In this document: positions 25,353 to 33,681 of the stretch, one piece after another
Layout of the letters: each line of letters begins with the position of its first letter
How positions within the stretch are numbered: the stretch's first letter is position 1
Assembly (NCBI GenBank): GCA_902363135.1
Contig: CABIZF010000020.1
Coordinates: 1 to 35,754, forward strand
DNA length: 35,754 nucleotides
Direction: 5' to 3'
Source of the DNA: Lachnospiraceae bacterium
Lineage (GTDB): Bacteria; Bacillota; Clostridia; Lachnospirales; Lachnospiraceae
Translations under genes and position numbers: made by a program
The notes under the pieces: model-generated
What the model was told of the DNA's origin: nothing
Databases searched by the model: none
The model's input: only the letters and a program-made list of their open reading frames with translations

Positions 25353-26435
25353 TTGGGCAGAGTTTATAATTTTTCAGCAGGACCGGCGGTATTGCCGGAA
25401 GAAGTTCTGAGGGAAGCTCAGGAAGAAATGATGGACTACAGAGGCTGCGGCCAGTCCGTGATGGAAATGAGCCATCGCTCAAAGGTATTCGACGACCTCA
25501 TCAATGAGACCGAAGAAGATCTCCGCGATTTGATGCAGATTCCGGACAATTACAGGATCTTGTATATGCAAGGCGGTGCAAGTCTGCAATTTGCAATGAT
25601 TCCGATGAATCTGATGAGACACGGCGTAGCGGATTATATCATCACCGGTCAGTGGGCCAAAAAGGCATGGCAGGAAGCACAGAAGTACGGTACTGCGAAT
25701 GCGATCGCATCCAGTGCGGACAAGACGTTTACCTACATTCCGGATTGCAGCGATCTGCCGATTGATGAGAATGCCGATTACGTGTATATCTGCGAAAATA
25801 ATACCATTTACGGCACAAAGTACAAAAAGCTCCCGAATACAAAGGGGAAGCTGCTTGTGTCGGATGTATCCTCCTGCTTTTTATCCGAGCCGGTAAACGT
25901 ATCAGACTATGGCATTCTCTATGGCGGAGTCCAGAAAAATATCGGGCCGGCCGGCATGGTGATTTCAGTCATCCGTGAGGATCTGATCACCGACGATGTG
26001 ATGCCGTTCACACCGACGATGATGAAGTTCAAGACGCATGCGGATGCGAATTCCATGTACAACACACCGAACTGCTACTGCATTTACATGTGCGGCAAGG
26101 TCTTTAAATGGATCAAGAAAATGGGCGGTCTTTCTGCCATGAAAGAGCGCAACGAGGCAAAGGCAAAGCTTCTGTATGATTACCTCGACGAGAGCAGACT
26201 GTTCCATGGCACGGTCGTAAAGGAAGACCGTTCTTTAATGAATGTACCGTTTATCACCGGTGACAAGGATCTGGATGCGAAGTTTGTCAAAGCTGCGGAA
26301 GAGGCAGGCTTTGTGAACCTCAAGGGACACCGGACCGTCGGCGGTATGCGCGCAAGCATTTACAATGCGATGCCGGTAGAAGGGGTACAGAAGCTCGTAG
26401 AATTCATGAAGGACTTTGAAAAGGAGAATGCGTGA
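25353..26435 (+). CDS. serC: Phosphoserine aminotransferase
   Basis: SerC transfers an amino group from glutamate to 3-phosphohydroxypyruvate, giving phosphoserine; it uses pyridoxal phosphate. The protein shows RVYNFSAGPAVLPEEVL at the start, LYMQGGASLQFAMIPMNL, and the PLP lysine in YGGVQKNIGPAG. I chose the TTG at 25353: it lies 9 nt after GAGGAGG and gives 360 residues, the family length, with the usual start (M)GRVYNF. The ATG at 25344 touches the ribosome binding site directly and would add three residues. serA starts 1 bp after the stop codon, so serC and serA form one unit. Confidence 0.95.
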   Translation: MGRVYNFSAGPAVLPEEVLREAQEEMMDYRGCGQSVMEMSHRSKVFDDLINETEEDLRDLMQIPDNYRILYMQGGASLQFAMIPMNLMRHGVADYIITGQWAKKAWQEAQKYGTANAIASSADKTFTYIPDCSDLPIDENADYVYICENNTIYGTKYKKLPNTKGKLLVSDVSSCFLSEPVNVSDYGILYGGVQKNIGPAGMVISVIREDLITDDVMPFTPTMMKFKTHADANSMYNTPNCYCIYMCGKVFKWIKKMGGLSAMKERNEAKAKLLYDYLDESRLFHGTVVKEDRSLMNVPFITGDKDLDAKFVKAAEEAGFVNLKGHRTVGGMRASIYNAMPVEGVQKLVEFMKDFEKENA

Positions 26436-26436
26436 G

Positions 26437-27594
26437 ATGTTTCGATATACTTGCCTGAATCCGATCGCACAGGTCGGCTTGAACGGTTTTGACGATACTT
26501 ATGAGAAGACAGAGGCACTTGCGGATGCGGATGCAGTGCTCGTGCGAAGCGCAAAAATGCATGAGATGGAGCTGCCAGAGAAGCTCTGCGCCATTGCCCG
26601 TGCGGGAGCAGGTGTCAATAATATCCCGCTGGAGAAATGTGCGGATCAGGGAATTGTCGTATTCAATACGCCGGGGGCAAATGCAAATGGCGTAAAGGAG
26701 CTTGTATTTGCAGGTATGCTGCTGGCTGCCCGTGACATCATCGGTGGTGCAAACTGGGTACAGAGCCAGGATGGCAATGCAGATGTGGCTGCGGCGACGG
26801 AAAAGGAAAAGAAGAAGTTTGCGGGCAGTGAGCTGCAGGGCAAAAAGCTTGGCATTATCGGGCTGGGCGCGATCGGCGTAAAGGTGGCAAATACGGCTAT
26901 CCATCTTGGCATGGATGTCTACGGATATGATCCGTATATTTCCGTTGACGCTGCGTGGAACCTTTCCAGAGAGATTCACCATATCAATGATGTAGATGAG
27001 ATTTACCGTCAGTGCGACTACATCACGATTCACGTACCGCTGCTGGATTCGACGAAGAAGATGATCAATGCGGATGCGATCGCGAAGATGAAGGATCATG
27101 TAGTGATTCTGAACTTTGCGCGCGACCTGCTCGTAGATGAGGAGGCAGTCGTGGATGCGATTGAGGCCGGAAAGGTACATCGGTATGTATCCGATTTTCC
27201 GAATCCGACGATCGTTGGAAAAAAGGGTGTGATCGTTACCCCGCATCTCGGCGCATCGACCGTAGAGTCGGAGGACAACTGCGCAGTGATGGCAGTAAAG
27301 GAGCTCCGGAATTTCCTTGAGAATGGCACGATCAAAAACTCGGTCAATTATCCGGCGTGTGACCCGGGTGTCTGCGAGTCGATCTCCCGTATCGCGATCT
27401 GCCATCGCAACGTAAAGGGAATGATCCGGCGGTTCACAGATATACTCTCGGATACGAACATTCACAACATGAGCAATGCAAGTAAGGGAGACTATGCGTA
27501 TACCCTTCTGGATCTGGATTCCAGAGTACCGGAAGAGATGCTCTCGAAGATCGAGGAGATCGAAGAGGTACTGCGCGTAAGAGTCGTAAAATAA
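26437..27594 (+). CDS. serA: D-3-phosphoglycerate dehydrogenase
   Basis: SerA oxidises 3-phosphoglycerate with NAD, the first step of serine synthesis. The 385-residue protein has the NAD-binding LGIIGLGAIGVKVANTAIHL (about 139-158), catalytic Arg in NFARDLLVDEEAV, the DFPNP segment and catalytic His in TPHLGASTVESEDN. The C-terminus (about 315-385) is a single ACT domain, which may bind serine as a feedback inhibitor. It lacks the extra intervening domain of long-form enzymes. The ATG at 26437 follows AAGGAGA inside the end of serC; ATG 26428 is an in-frame alternative. A terminator follows. Confidence 0.95.
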   Translation: MFRYTCLNPIAQVGLNGFDDTYEKTEALADADAVLVRSAKMHEMELPEKLCAIARAGAGVNNIPLEKCADQGIVVFNTPGANANGVKELVFAGMLLAARDIIGGANWVQSQDGNADVAAATEKEKKKFAGSELQGKKLGIIGLGAIGVKVANTAIHLGMDVYGYDPYISVDAAWNLSREIHHINDVDEIYRQCDYITIHVPLLDSTKKMINADAIAKMKDHVVILNFARDLLVDEEAVVDAIEAGKVHRYVSDFPNPTIVGKKGVIVTPHLGASTVESEDNCAVMAVKELRNFLENGTIKNSVNYPACDPGVCESISRIAICHRNVKGMIRRFTDILSDTNIHNMSNASKGDYAYTLLDLDSRVPEEMLSKIEEIEEVLRVRVVK

Positions 27595-27600
27595 ATAGAG

Positions 27601-27635
27601 AAAGGGCTGCTGTCGAAAGGCTGGCAGCTTTTTCT
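27601..27635 (+). terminator. Intrinsic terminator after serA
   Basis: AAAGGGCTGC and GCAGCTTTTT pair around TGTCGAAAGGCTG, followed by a T-rich run. It would separate serCA from the DUF1015 gene at least partly. Confidence 0.75.
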
Positions 27636-27709
27636 TTTTACGAAAACGCAGGGGTATTGCATATATTTGCTTTATCAGACGGAAGAAAAAGGAAGCGGGA
27701 GGAAAAGCC

Positions 27710-28957
27710 ATGGCAATAATCGTACCATTTCAGTGCATTCATCCGGCGCCGGAGTATGCGGCGCAGGTAGCGGCACTGCCCTATGATGTTTACAATCGGA
27801 AGGAAGCGGCAAAGGAGACGGCAAAACATCCGCTCTCTTTTTTAAATATTGATCGTCCGGAGACGCAGTTTCCGCCGGATGCGGATATGTATGCGCCGCA
27901 GGTGTATGAAAAAGCAAACGAACTGCTGCAGTCGTGGCTGCGGCGCGGTGTGCTGGAAAAAGAGGCAGAGCGCGGCTATGCCTTATATGAGCAGACGATG
28001 AACAAAAGAACACAGACCGGTCTGGTAGCATGTGCGTCGATCGATGACTATTGTGATCAGGTGATTCGCAGGCATGAGAATACCAGGCCGGAAAAGGAGG
28101 AGGACCGTGTGCGTCATATTGATGCGTGCAGCGCACAGACCGGTCCGATCTTTCTCGCATACCGGAAAAATGCGGTGATCCAGGAGATTGCCGAGCGCGT
28201 AAAATGTGGTGCTCCGCACTTTGATTTTGTGGCGGAGGACGGGATACGGCATCGGGGCTGGTCTATTACGGATCAGGAGCAGATCAAAGCGATCCAAACA
28301 GCGTTTGCGGGTATCGACCGGATCTATATCGCAGACGGACATCACCGGGCGGCATCGGCAGTGCGTGTCGGACTGCAGCGTCGCAGAGAACATCCGGGCT
28401 ATGACGGGACAGAGGAATTTAATTATTTTCTGTCGGTGCTCTTTCCGGATGAGGAGCTGCAGATTCTGGATTACAACCGTGTCATCAGGGATCTGAACGG
28501 CCGGACACCGGAGGAGCTTTTGCAGGAAGCGGAAAAGGTATTTGAGGTTCGCCCGTGTGCCGGGTCAGGTGAAGCGCTGCATGCAGAGCTTCGCAGAAAA
28601 GGGGAGCTGCTTTTGTATCTGGCAAATCGGTGGTATCATCTGACGATCCGGCCGGAATACCGGAAAGACGATCCGGTGGATGTGCTGGATGTCTCGATTC
28701 TGCAGGATGCATTTCTTCATCCGGTGCTTGGGATCGGTGATCCGAAGACAGATCCGAGGATCGGGTTTGTCGGTGGTATCCGGGGCTATCAGGAGCTGGA
28801 GCGGCGCGTGCATGAGGACTGTGCTGCAGCGTTTGCCATGTATCCGACCTCGATACAGGAACTGTTTGCAGTGGCGGATACGGGGCGGCTCATGCCGCCA
28901 AAATCGACGTGGTTTGAACCGAAGCTAAGAAGCGGTCTGTATATCCATGCGTTTTGA
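27710..28957 (+). CDS. DUF1015 family protein linked to serine synthesis
   Basis: The 415-residue cytoplasmic protein belongs to the DUF1015 family. It begins IVPFQCIHPAPEYAAQVAALPYDVYN and has two conserved polar motifs: RHENTRPEKEEDRVRH (121-136) and YIADGHHRAASAV (207-219). The GHHR motif resembles that of ParB-fold nucleotidases/kinases such as the free serine kinase SerK. Genes of this family often stand next to serC and serA in anaerobes, as here, and no phosphoserine phosphatase gene is present in the window. I infer a role in phosphoserine/serine turnover or its control; this is not shown by sequence alone. The ATG follows GGGAGGAAAAGCC. Confidence 0.8.
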   Translation: MAIIVPFQCIHPAPEYAAQVAALPYDVYNRKEAAKETAKHPLSFLNIDRPETQFPPDADMYAPQVYEKANELLQSWLRRGVLEKEAERGYALYEQTMNKRTQTGLVACASIDDYCDQVIRRHENTRPEKEEDRVRHIDACSAQTGPIFLAYRKNAVIQEIAERVKCGAPHFDFVAEDGIRHRGWSITDQEQIKAIQTAFAGIDRIYIADGHHRAASAVRVGLQRRREHPGYDGTEEFNYFLSVLFPDEELQILDYNRVIRDLNGRTPEELLQEAEKVFEVRPCAGSGEALHAELRRKGELLLYLANRWYHLTIRPEYRKDDPVDVLDVSILQDAFLHPVLGIGDPKTDPRIGFVGGIRGYQELERRVHEDCAAAFAMYPTSIQELFAVADTGRLMPPKSTWFEPKLRSGLYIHAF

Positions 28958-28965
28958 TTTTTTCC

Positions 28966-28994
28966 TTGAGTTTAGCCTCATAAAATGGTAAACT
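28966..28994 (+). promoter_or_regulatory. Promoter of glgB
   Basis: TTGAGT and TAAACT are separated by 17 bp, about 68 bp upstream of the glgB start. Confidence 0.45.
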
Positions 28995-29062
28995 GGTACT
29001 GTTAGATCTGCAATCAATAATTAATTGCGACTATTATTCAAATGTCTTTGGAGGGGTACCAT

Positions 29063-31855
29063 ATGGATGAGAAGTTGTATGAATTAATGGACTGGGCAGG
29101 TGTGGAAGCGATCGTTTACTCGGAAGAGGATCATCCGCAGAATTTGCTTGGAGCACATGTGACAGAGGCGGGAATTACAATTCAGGGCTTTTTCCCGGGT
29201 GCGGCGACAGTCGTGGTCAGGGTAGAGGACGGAAAGAAAGAGACGCAGTATCCGATGGACCTGGAAGATGAAGCAGGATATTACGCAGTACTGATTCCGG
29301 GCAAGCGTGTACCGAGGTATGTATTTCACATTACCTATGAGGACGGGACAACGCAGGAGTATCTGGATCCGTACAGCTTTGCACCGCAGATCACAGAAAA
29401 AGAGACAAAGAAATTTAATGCAGGTATCTGCTATGACATTTATAAAAAGCTCGGTGCACATCCGATGACGGTCGATGGTGTGCAGGGCGTGGAGTTTGCC
29501 GTATGGGCGCCAAATGCATTGCGCGTCAGCGTCGTGGGCGATTTCAATTTATGGGATGGCAGACGGCTGCCGATGCGCCGCCTGTGGGATTCCGGCATTT
29601 TCGAGCTGTTTGTGCCGAATCTTCCGGATGGTACCTTATACAAGTATGAGATTAAGGCAAAGGGCGGATTGACTTATCTGAAGGCAGACCCGTATGCAAA
29701 TGCGGCGGAGCTCCGCCCGAATACGGCCTCGATCGTCACTGATCTGTCCAAATTTACCTGGACTGATGAAAAGTGGCTGGCAGACCGGAAAAAGACGGAG
29801 TCCAAGAAGGAGCCGATGGCAATCTATGAGCTGCACCTTGGTTCCTGGAGGAAGCCGGAGGATGGCAGAGAATTCTACAATTACCGGGAGCTTGCGCCGA
29901 TGCTGGCGGACTATGTGAAGGAAATGGGCTATACGCACGTGGAGCTGCTGCCGATCATGGAGCATCCGTTTGATGCTTCATGGGGGTATCAGGTGACCGG
30001 CTACTATGCACCGACCGCCCGGTATGGCACACCGCAGGATTTTATGTATTTCATGAACTATATGCATGAGCAGGGGATTGGTGTCATTCTGGACTGGGTA
30101 CCGGCTCATTTTCCGCGCGATACGTTCGGACTGAGCGCATTTGATGGCACCTGCCTGTACGAGCATCTCGATCCGCGCAAGGGCTCTCATCCGCACTGGG
30201 GTACGCTGATTTACAATTACGGACGTCCGGAGGTATCGAATTTCCTGATTGCCAATGCACTGTTCTGGAAAAATGTATACCATGCAGACGGTATCCGGAT
30301 GGACGCGGTCGCTTCGATGCTGTATCTCGACTACGGCAAGAACGACGGCGAGTGGGTGGCAAATATTTACGGCGGCAATGAGAATCTTGAGGCGGTTGAA
30401 TTTTTCAAGCATCTGAATTCGATTTATAAAAAGGATGCGGATGGCGCGCTTCTGATCGCAGAGGAGTCGACTGCATGGCCGAAGGTGACGACTCCGGTAG
30501 AGGAGGACGGACTGGGCTTTGATTATAAGTGGAACATGGGCTGGATGAATGATTTCCTTGATTATATGCAGCTCGATCCGATCTTCCGTTCCCATCACCA
30601 CGGTGAGCTGACGTTCAGTATGATCTATGCGTACAGCGAGGACTTTATTCTGACACTCTCGCACGATGAGGTCGTGCACGGGAAGGGCTCGATGATCGGC
30701 AAGATGCCGGGCAAGCGCAAGCTCAAGTTTGCAAATCTCCGGGCAGCCTATGGATTCATGCTTGCCCATCCGGGCAAGAAGCTGCTGTTCATGGGACAGG
30801 ATTTCGCACAGTTCTCCGAGTGGAGTGAGGCGAAGAGTCTGGAGTGGGATCTGCTGCAGTATGATGAGCATAAGCAGCTGCAGAGCTATGTGAAGGCACT
30901 GCTGAAGCTTTATCATGACCAGCCGGCGCTGTACGAGGAGGACTACGATCCAGCGGGCTTTGAGTGGATCAACAATATTTCCGCCGATGAAAATATGCTT
31001 GTATTTATGCGAAGAGGGGCAAAGGAGAAGGAAGACCTTCTGATCGTCTGCAACTTCTCCCCGCTTGTCTATGAGAATCATAAGATCGGCGTTCCGTATA
31101 ATGGAAAATACAAAGAGATTTTCAACAGTGACAGCAAGGAATTCGGCGGCGATGGCAATGTCAATCCGCGGGCAAAGAGCTCGAAGAAGAGTCCGTGCGA
31201 TGACCGTGAGGATTCCATTCAGATCCTCGTACCGCCGATGGGAATTTCCATATTCCAGTGCACCAGGACGGCAGAAAAGGCAGCAGCCGGACATACGACG
31301 AAGCGTGCAGCAAAGACAACCGAAGCCGCAAAGGCGGTAAAGGAAGAAAAGCCGGTAAAGAAGGTGGCACGCAAGACCGCAGCAAAGACGGCTGAGCCTG
31401 CAGCAAAGACAGAAGAAGCTGCACCGAAGCGCAGAGGCCGGAAGAAAAAAGAGGTCTCAGCGGAAGCGGCGAAGGTAGCGGTGGTCGCGGAGCCGAAGGA
31501 AACAAAGCTTGCGGTAAAGCGTGAGCCGAAGGAGACGAAGGTGGCGGTAAAGCGTGAGCCGAAGGAGACAAAGGTAGCGGTAAAGCGTGAGCCGAAGGAG
31601 ACAAAGGTAGCGGTAAAGCGCGAGCCGAAGGAGACGAAGGTGGCGGTAAAGCGTGAGCCGAAGGAGACGAAGGTAGCGGTAAAGCGTGAGCCGAAGGAGA
31701 CAAAGGTAGCGGTAAAGCGTGAGCCGAAGGAGACAAAGGTAGCGGTAAAGCGTGAGCCGAAGGAGACAAAGGTAGCGGTAAAGCGTGAGCCGAAGGAGAC
31801 AAAGCTTACGGTAGCTGCAAAGAAGGAAGCGGCAGCCACGGATGAGAAAAAATAG
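29063..31855 (+). CDS. glgB: 1,4-alpha-glucan branching enzyme with repeat-rich C-terminal tail
   Basis: GlgB introduces alpha-1,6 branches into glycogen. The first about 730 residues are a full GH13 enzyme: an extra N-terminal beta domain, a CBM48 domain (EFAVWAPNALRVSVVGDFN), and the catalytic barrel with WVPAHFPRDTFGL, nucleophile Asp414 in GIRMDAVASML, acid/base Glu467 in LLIAEESTAWP and His534-Asp535 in LSHDEVVHGKGSM. The last about 195 residues are an unusual Lys/Ala/Glu/Pro-rich tail with ten 11-residue repeats (KREPKETKVAV, residues about 810-919). Normal GlgB proteins end near residue 640-730. The ATG at 29063 follows GGAGGGG; an ATG at 29042 has no ribosome binding site. No other glycogen genes are adjacent. 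Confidence 0.95.
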   Translation: MDEKLYELMDWAGVEAIVYSEEDHPQNLLGAHVTEAGITIQGFFPGAATVVVRVEDGKKETQYPMDLEDEAGYYAVLIPGKRVPRYVFHITYEDGTTQEYLDPYSFAPQITEKETKKFNAGICYDIYKKLGAHPMTVDGVQGVEFAVWAPNALRVSVVGDFNLWDGRRLPMRRLWDSGIFELFVPNLPDGTLYKYEIKAKGGLTYLKADPYANAAELRPNTASIVTDLSKFTWTDEKWLADRKKTESKKEPMAIYELHLGSWRKPEDGREFYNYRELAPMLADYVKEMGYTHVELLPIMEHPFDASWGYQVTGYYAPTARYGTPQDFMYFMNYMHEQGIGVILDWVPAHFPRDTFGLSAFDGTCLYEHLDPRKGSHPHWGTLIYNYGRPEVSNFLIANALFWKNVYHADGIRMDAVASMLYLDYGKNDGEWVANIYGGNENLEAVEFFKHLNSIYKKDADGALLIAEESTAWPKVTTPVEEDGLGFDYKWNMGWMNDFLDYMQLDPIFRSHHHGELTFSMIYAYSEDFILTLSHDEVVHGKGSMIGKMPGKRKLKFANLRAAYGFMLAHPGKKLLFMGQDFAQFSEWSEAKSLEWDLLQYDEHKQLQSYVKALLKLYHDQPALYEEDYDPAGFEWINNISADENMLVFMRRGAKEKEDLLIVCNFSPLVYENHKIGVPYNGKYKEIFNSDSKEFGGDGNVNPRAKSSKKSPCDDREDSIQILVPPMGISIFQCTRTAEKAAAGHTTKRAAKTTEAAKAVKEEKPVKKVARKTAAKTAEPAAKTEEAAPKRRGRKKKEVSAEAAKVAVVAEPKETKLAVKREPKETKVAVKREPKETKVAVKREPKETKVAVKREPKETKVAVKREPKETKVAVKREPKETKVAVKREPKETKVAVKREPKETKVAVKREPKETKLTVAAKKEAAATDEKK
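31490..31819 (+). repeat. 33-bp in-frame tandem repeat, ten units
   Basis: Units start with GAGCCGAAGGA at 31490 and every 33 bp to 31787, coding EPKETK(V/L)(A/T)VKR. Most units are identical except for A/G changes at synonymous third positions (ACA/ACG, GTA/GTG). The repeats are contiguous with no spacers. Confidence 0.97.
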
Positions 31856-31888
31856 GCTCCGGAACTAGAAAGGAATCAGAACGCGAAG

Positions 31889-32278
31889 ATGGAACAGACA
31901 CATAAGCATGAAAATCCGGATGGCACAGTTGTTTACCACACACATGCTCCCGGGGAAGCGCATGTACATTCCGATGGTACTGTGCATACCCATGCGCATG
32001 GCCATGGACATTATCATCACCATGAGAATACGAAGGCGGTCCTGAACCGTCTCTCGCGTGCCATCGGGCATCTGGAATCCATCAAGCGTATGGTGGAGGA
32101 CGGAAGGGACTGCAGTGAGGTGCTGATTCAGCTCTCAGCGGTCAAGTCTGCGATCAACAATACCGGCAAGGTCATCCTCGAGGATCACATCAAGCACTGT
32201 CTTGTCGATGCGATTGAGTCTGGTGATATGGAGGCGATTGAGGAGCTGAATAAGGCGATCGATCGGTTTATTAAGTAA
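31889..32278 (+). CDS. CsoR/RcnR-family metal-sensing repressor with His-rich N-terminus
   Basis: The 129-residue protein has an all-helical DUF156 repressor domain from about residue 48 (VLNRLSRAIGHLESIKRMVEDGRDC). Cys75, His100 and Cys104 have the exact spacing of the Cu(I) ligands of CsoR (25 and 4 residues apart). In front lies a 45-residue extension with 14 His residues (for example HTHAHGHGHYHHH), absent from ordinary CsoR proteins and likely to bind Ni, Zn or Cu. Such repressors release DNA on metal binding and usually control a metal exporter, but no exporter gene is near. It starts after AGAAAGGAATCAGAACGCGAAG-type leader with AAGGA. Confidence 0.87.
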   Translation: MEQTHKHENPDGTVVYHTHAPGEAHVHSDGTVHTHAHGHGHYHHHENTKAVLNRLSRAIGHLESIKRMVEDGRDCSEVLIQLSAVKSAINNTGKVILEDHIKHCLVDAIESGDMEAIEELNKAIDRFIK

Positions 32279-32404
32279 AATAAAGTTTGTAGAATTGCGG
32301 GTGCAGCTCCGGGCAGATGGTTTGTTCGGAGCTGTATAAAAGAAATCGTCTTGTCAGCAAAAGGCAGGAGTTTGTCTGCATCGATGAAAGGAGTAAGAAA
32401 AGCA

Positions 32405-33391
32405 ATGAATAAAGTAAGAATTGGAATTGTTGGATATGGAAATATCGGCCGCGGTGTGGAGGCTGCGATCCGGCACAATCCGGACTGTGAGCTGGCTGGT
32501 GTATTTACGAGACGGGATCCGGCGGCGGTGAAGCTCACGACAGAGGGTGGAAAGGTATATCCGGTCGGTGAGCTGGCGGCACACAAAGATGACATTGATG
32601 TCTGCATCATCTGCGGTGGAAGCGCGACAGATCTGCCGAAGCAGACGCCGGAGCTGGCGAAGCTCTTCAATGTCGTAGACAGCTTTGATACGCACGCGAG
32701 AATCCCGGAGCACTTTGCAAATGTCGATGCAGCGGCTAAGGAGAGCGGGCATGTCGGCATCATTTCGGTCGGCTGGGATCCGGGCATGTTTTCTTTGAAC
32801 CGTCTCTATGGCAATGCAATCCTGCCGGACGGAAAGGATTATACATTCTGGGGACGCGGAGTCAGCCAGGGGCATTCGGATGCGATCCGCCGCGTGGAAG
32901 GCGTACAGGATGCGAGACAGTACACTGTACCGGTAGAGTCAGCAGTAGAGGCAGTACGCAACGGAGAGAATCCGGAGCTGACGACCCGGCAGAAGCATAC
33001 GAGAGAGTGCTATGTAGTGGCAAAAGAGGGTGCTGACCGGAAGCAGATAGAGCACGATATCGTGACCATGCCGAACTACTTTGCAGATTATGATACGACC
33101 GTACATTTCATCTCACAGGAAGAGCTGGATGCGAAGCACAAGGGCATCCCGCACGGTGGCTTTGTCATCCGCAGCGGTGCGACCGGAGATGGAAGCAACA
33201 AGCATATCATCGAGTATCGCCTGAAGCTGGATTCCAACCCGGAATTTACTTCCAGCATCCTGGTTGCTTATGCGAGAGCGGCAAAGCGTCTGGCCGACGA
33301 GGGTGTATCCGGATGCAAAACTGTATTTGACATTGCACCGGCTTACCTTTCGGTAATGAGCGGGGAAGAGCTGAGAGCACATCTGCTGTAA
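32405..33391 (+). CDS. ddh: meso-Diaminopimelate D-dehydrogenase
   Basis: Ddh makes meso-diaminopimelate from tetrahydrodipicolinate, NADPH and ammonia in one step, for lysine and peptidoglycan. The 328-residue protein starts KVRIGIVGYGNIGRGVEAAI (Rossmann fold) and has the conserved VVDSFDTHARIPEH, ISVGWDPGMFSLNRL and the WGRGVSQGHSDAIRRV substrate segment (about 158-173). Length matches the family (about 326). The ATG at 32405 follows AAGGAG with a rather long spacer; the frame extends to 32351, with an ATG at 32384. It stands alone, upstream of tRNA-Thr. Confidence 0.95.
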   Translation: MNKVRIGIVGYGNIGRGVEAAIRHNPDCELAGVFTRRDPAAVKLTTEGGKVYPVGELAAHKDDIDVCIICGGSATDLPKQTPELAKLFNVVDSFDTHARIPEHFANVDAAAKESGHVGIISVGWDPGMFSLNRLYGNAILPDGKDYTFWGRGVSQGHSDAIRRVEGVQDARQYTVPVESAVEAVRNGENPELTTRQKHTRECYVVAKEGADRKQIEHDIVTMPNYFADYDTTVHFISQEELDAKHKGIPHGGFVIRSGATGDGSNKHIIEYRLKLDSNPEFTSSILVAYARAAKRLADEGVSGCKTVFDIAPAYLSVMSGEELRAHLL

Positions 33392-33431
33392 GGCTTTAAA
33401 TAAAAAATATTCAAAAATCTGAAAAAAACAC

Positions 33432-33460
33432 TTGCCAAATCAGATATAATTGTATATAAT
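33432..33460 (+). promoter_or_regulatory. Promoter of tRNA-Thr
   Basis: TTGCCA and TATAAT are separated by 17 bp and lie about 28 bp upstream of the tRNA. Confidence 0.65.
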
Positions 33461-33487
33461 AAGGCGGTCGGTTGATGAGACCGCAAT

Positions 33488-33560
<73 letters not shown>

Positions 33561-33566
33561 CACGTG

Positions 33567-33592
33567 AAAAGCCCGTATTTACGGGCTTTTTT
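33567..33592 (+). terminator. Intrinsic terminator after tRNA-Thr
   Basis: AAAAGCCCGTA pairs with TACGGGCTTTT, followed by more T. Confidence 0.88.
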
Positions 33593-33681
33593 CATGTTCT
33601 AAAATAAAATTATTTATGAGTAAAAAGTAAATGATCTGGAAAAATCGACCGGTTGTCGACCGAACTTTTTGTAGAGCGGGT

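Noticed and set aside
26404..27711. 435-codon minus-strand frame opposite serA
   Set aside because: serA is clearly coding on the plus strand; the opposite frame has no family features and arises from codon bias. The same applies to 29978-31294, 24074-25279, 21782-22999, 15522-16460 and 4473-5252.
31490..31819. CRISPR-like array
   Set aside because: The 33-bp units are contiguous with no spacers and lie in frame inside glgB.
31161..31839. Long minus-strand open frames (213 and 206 codons) with SPSAHALPLP or FVSFGSRFTAT repeats
   Set aside because: They are mirror images of the glgB tail: a 33-bp repeat without stops stays open in several frames. There is no ribosome binding site and no domain.
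33640..33665. TCGACCG direct repeat beside the integrase end as an integrase arm-binding site
   Set aside because: Only two short units; too little to support a binding site.
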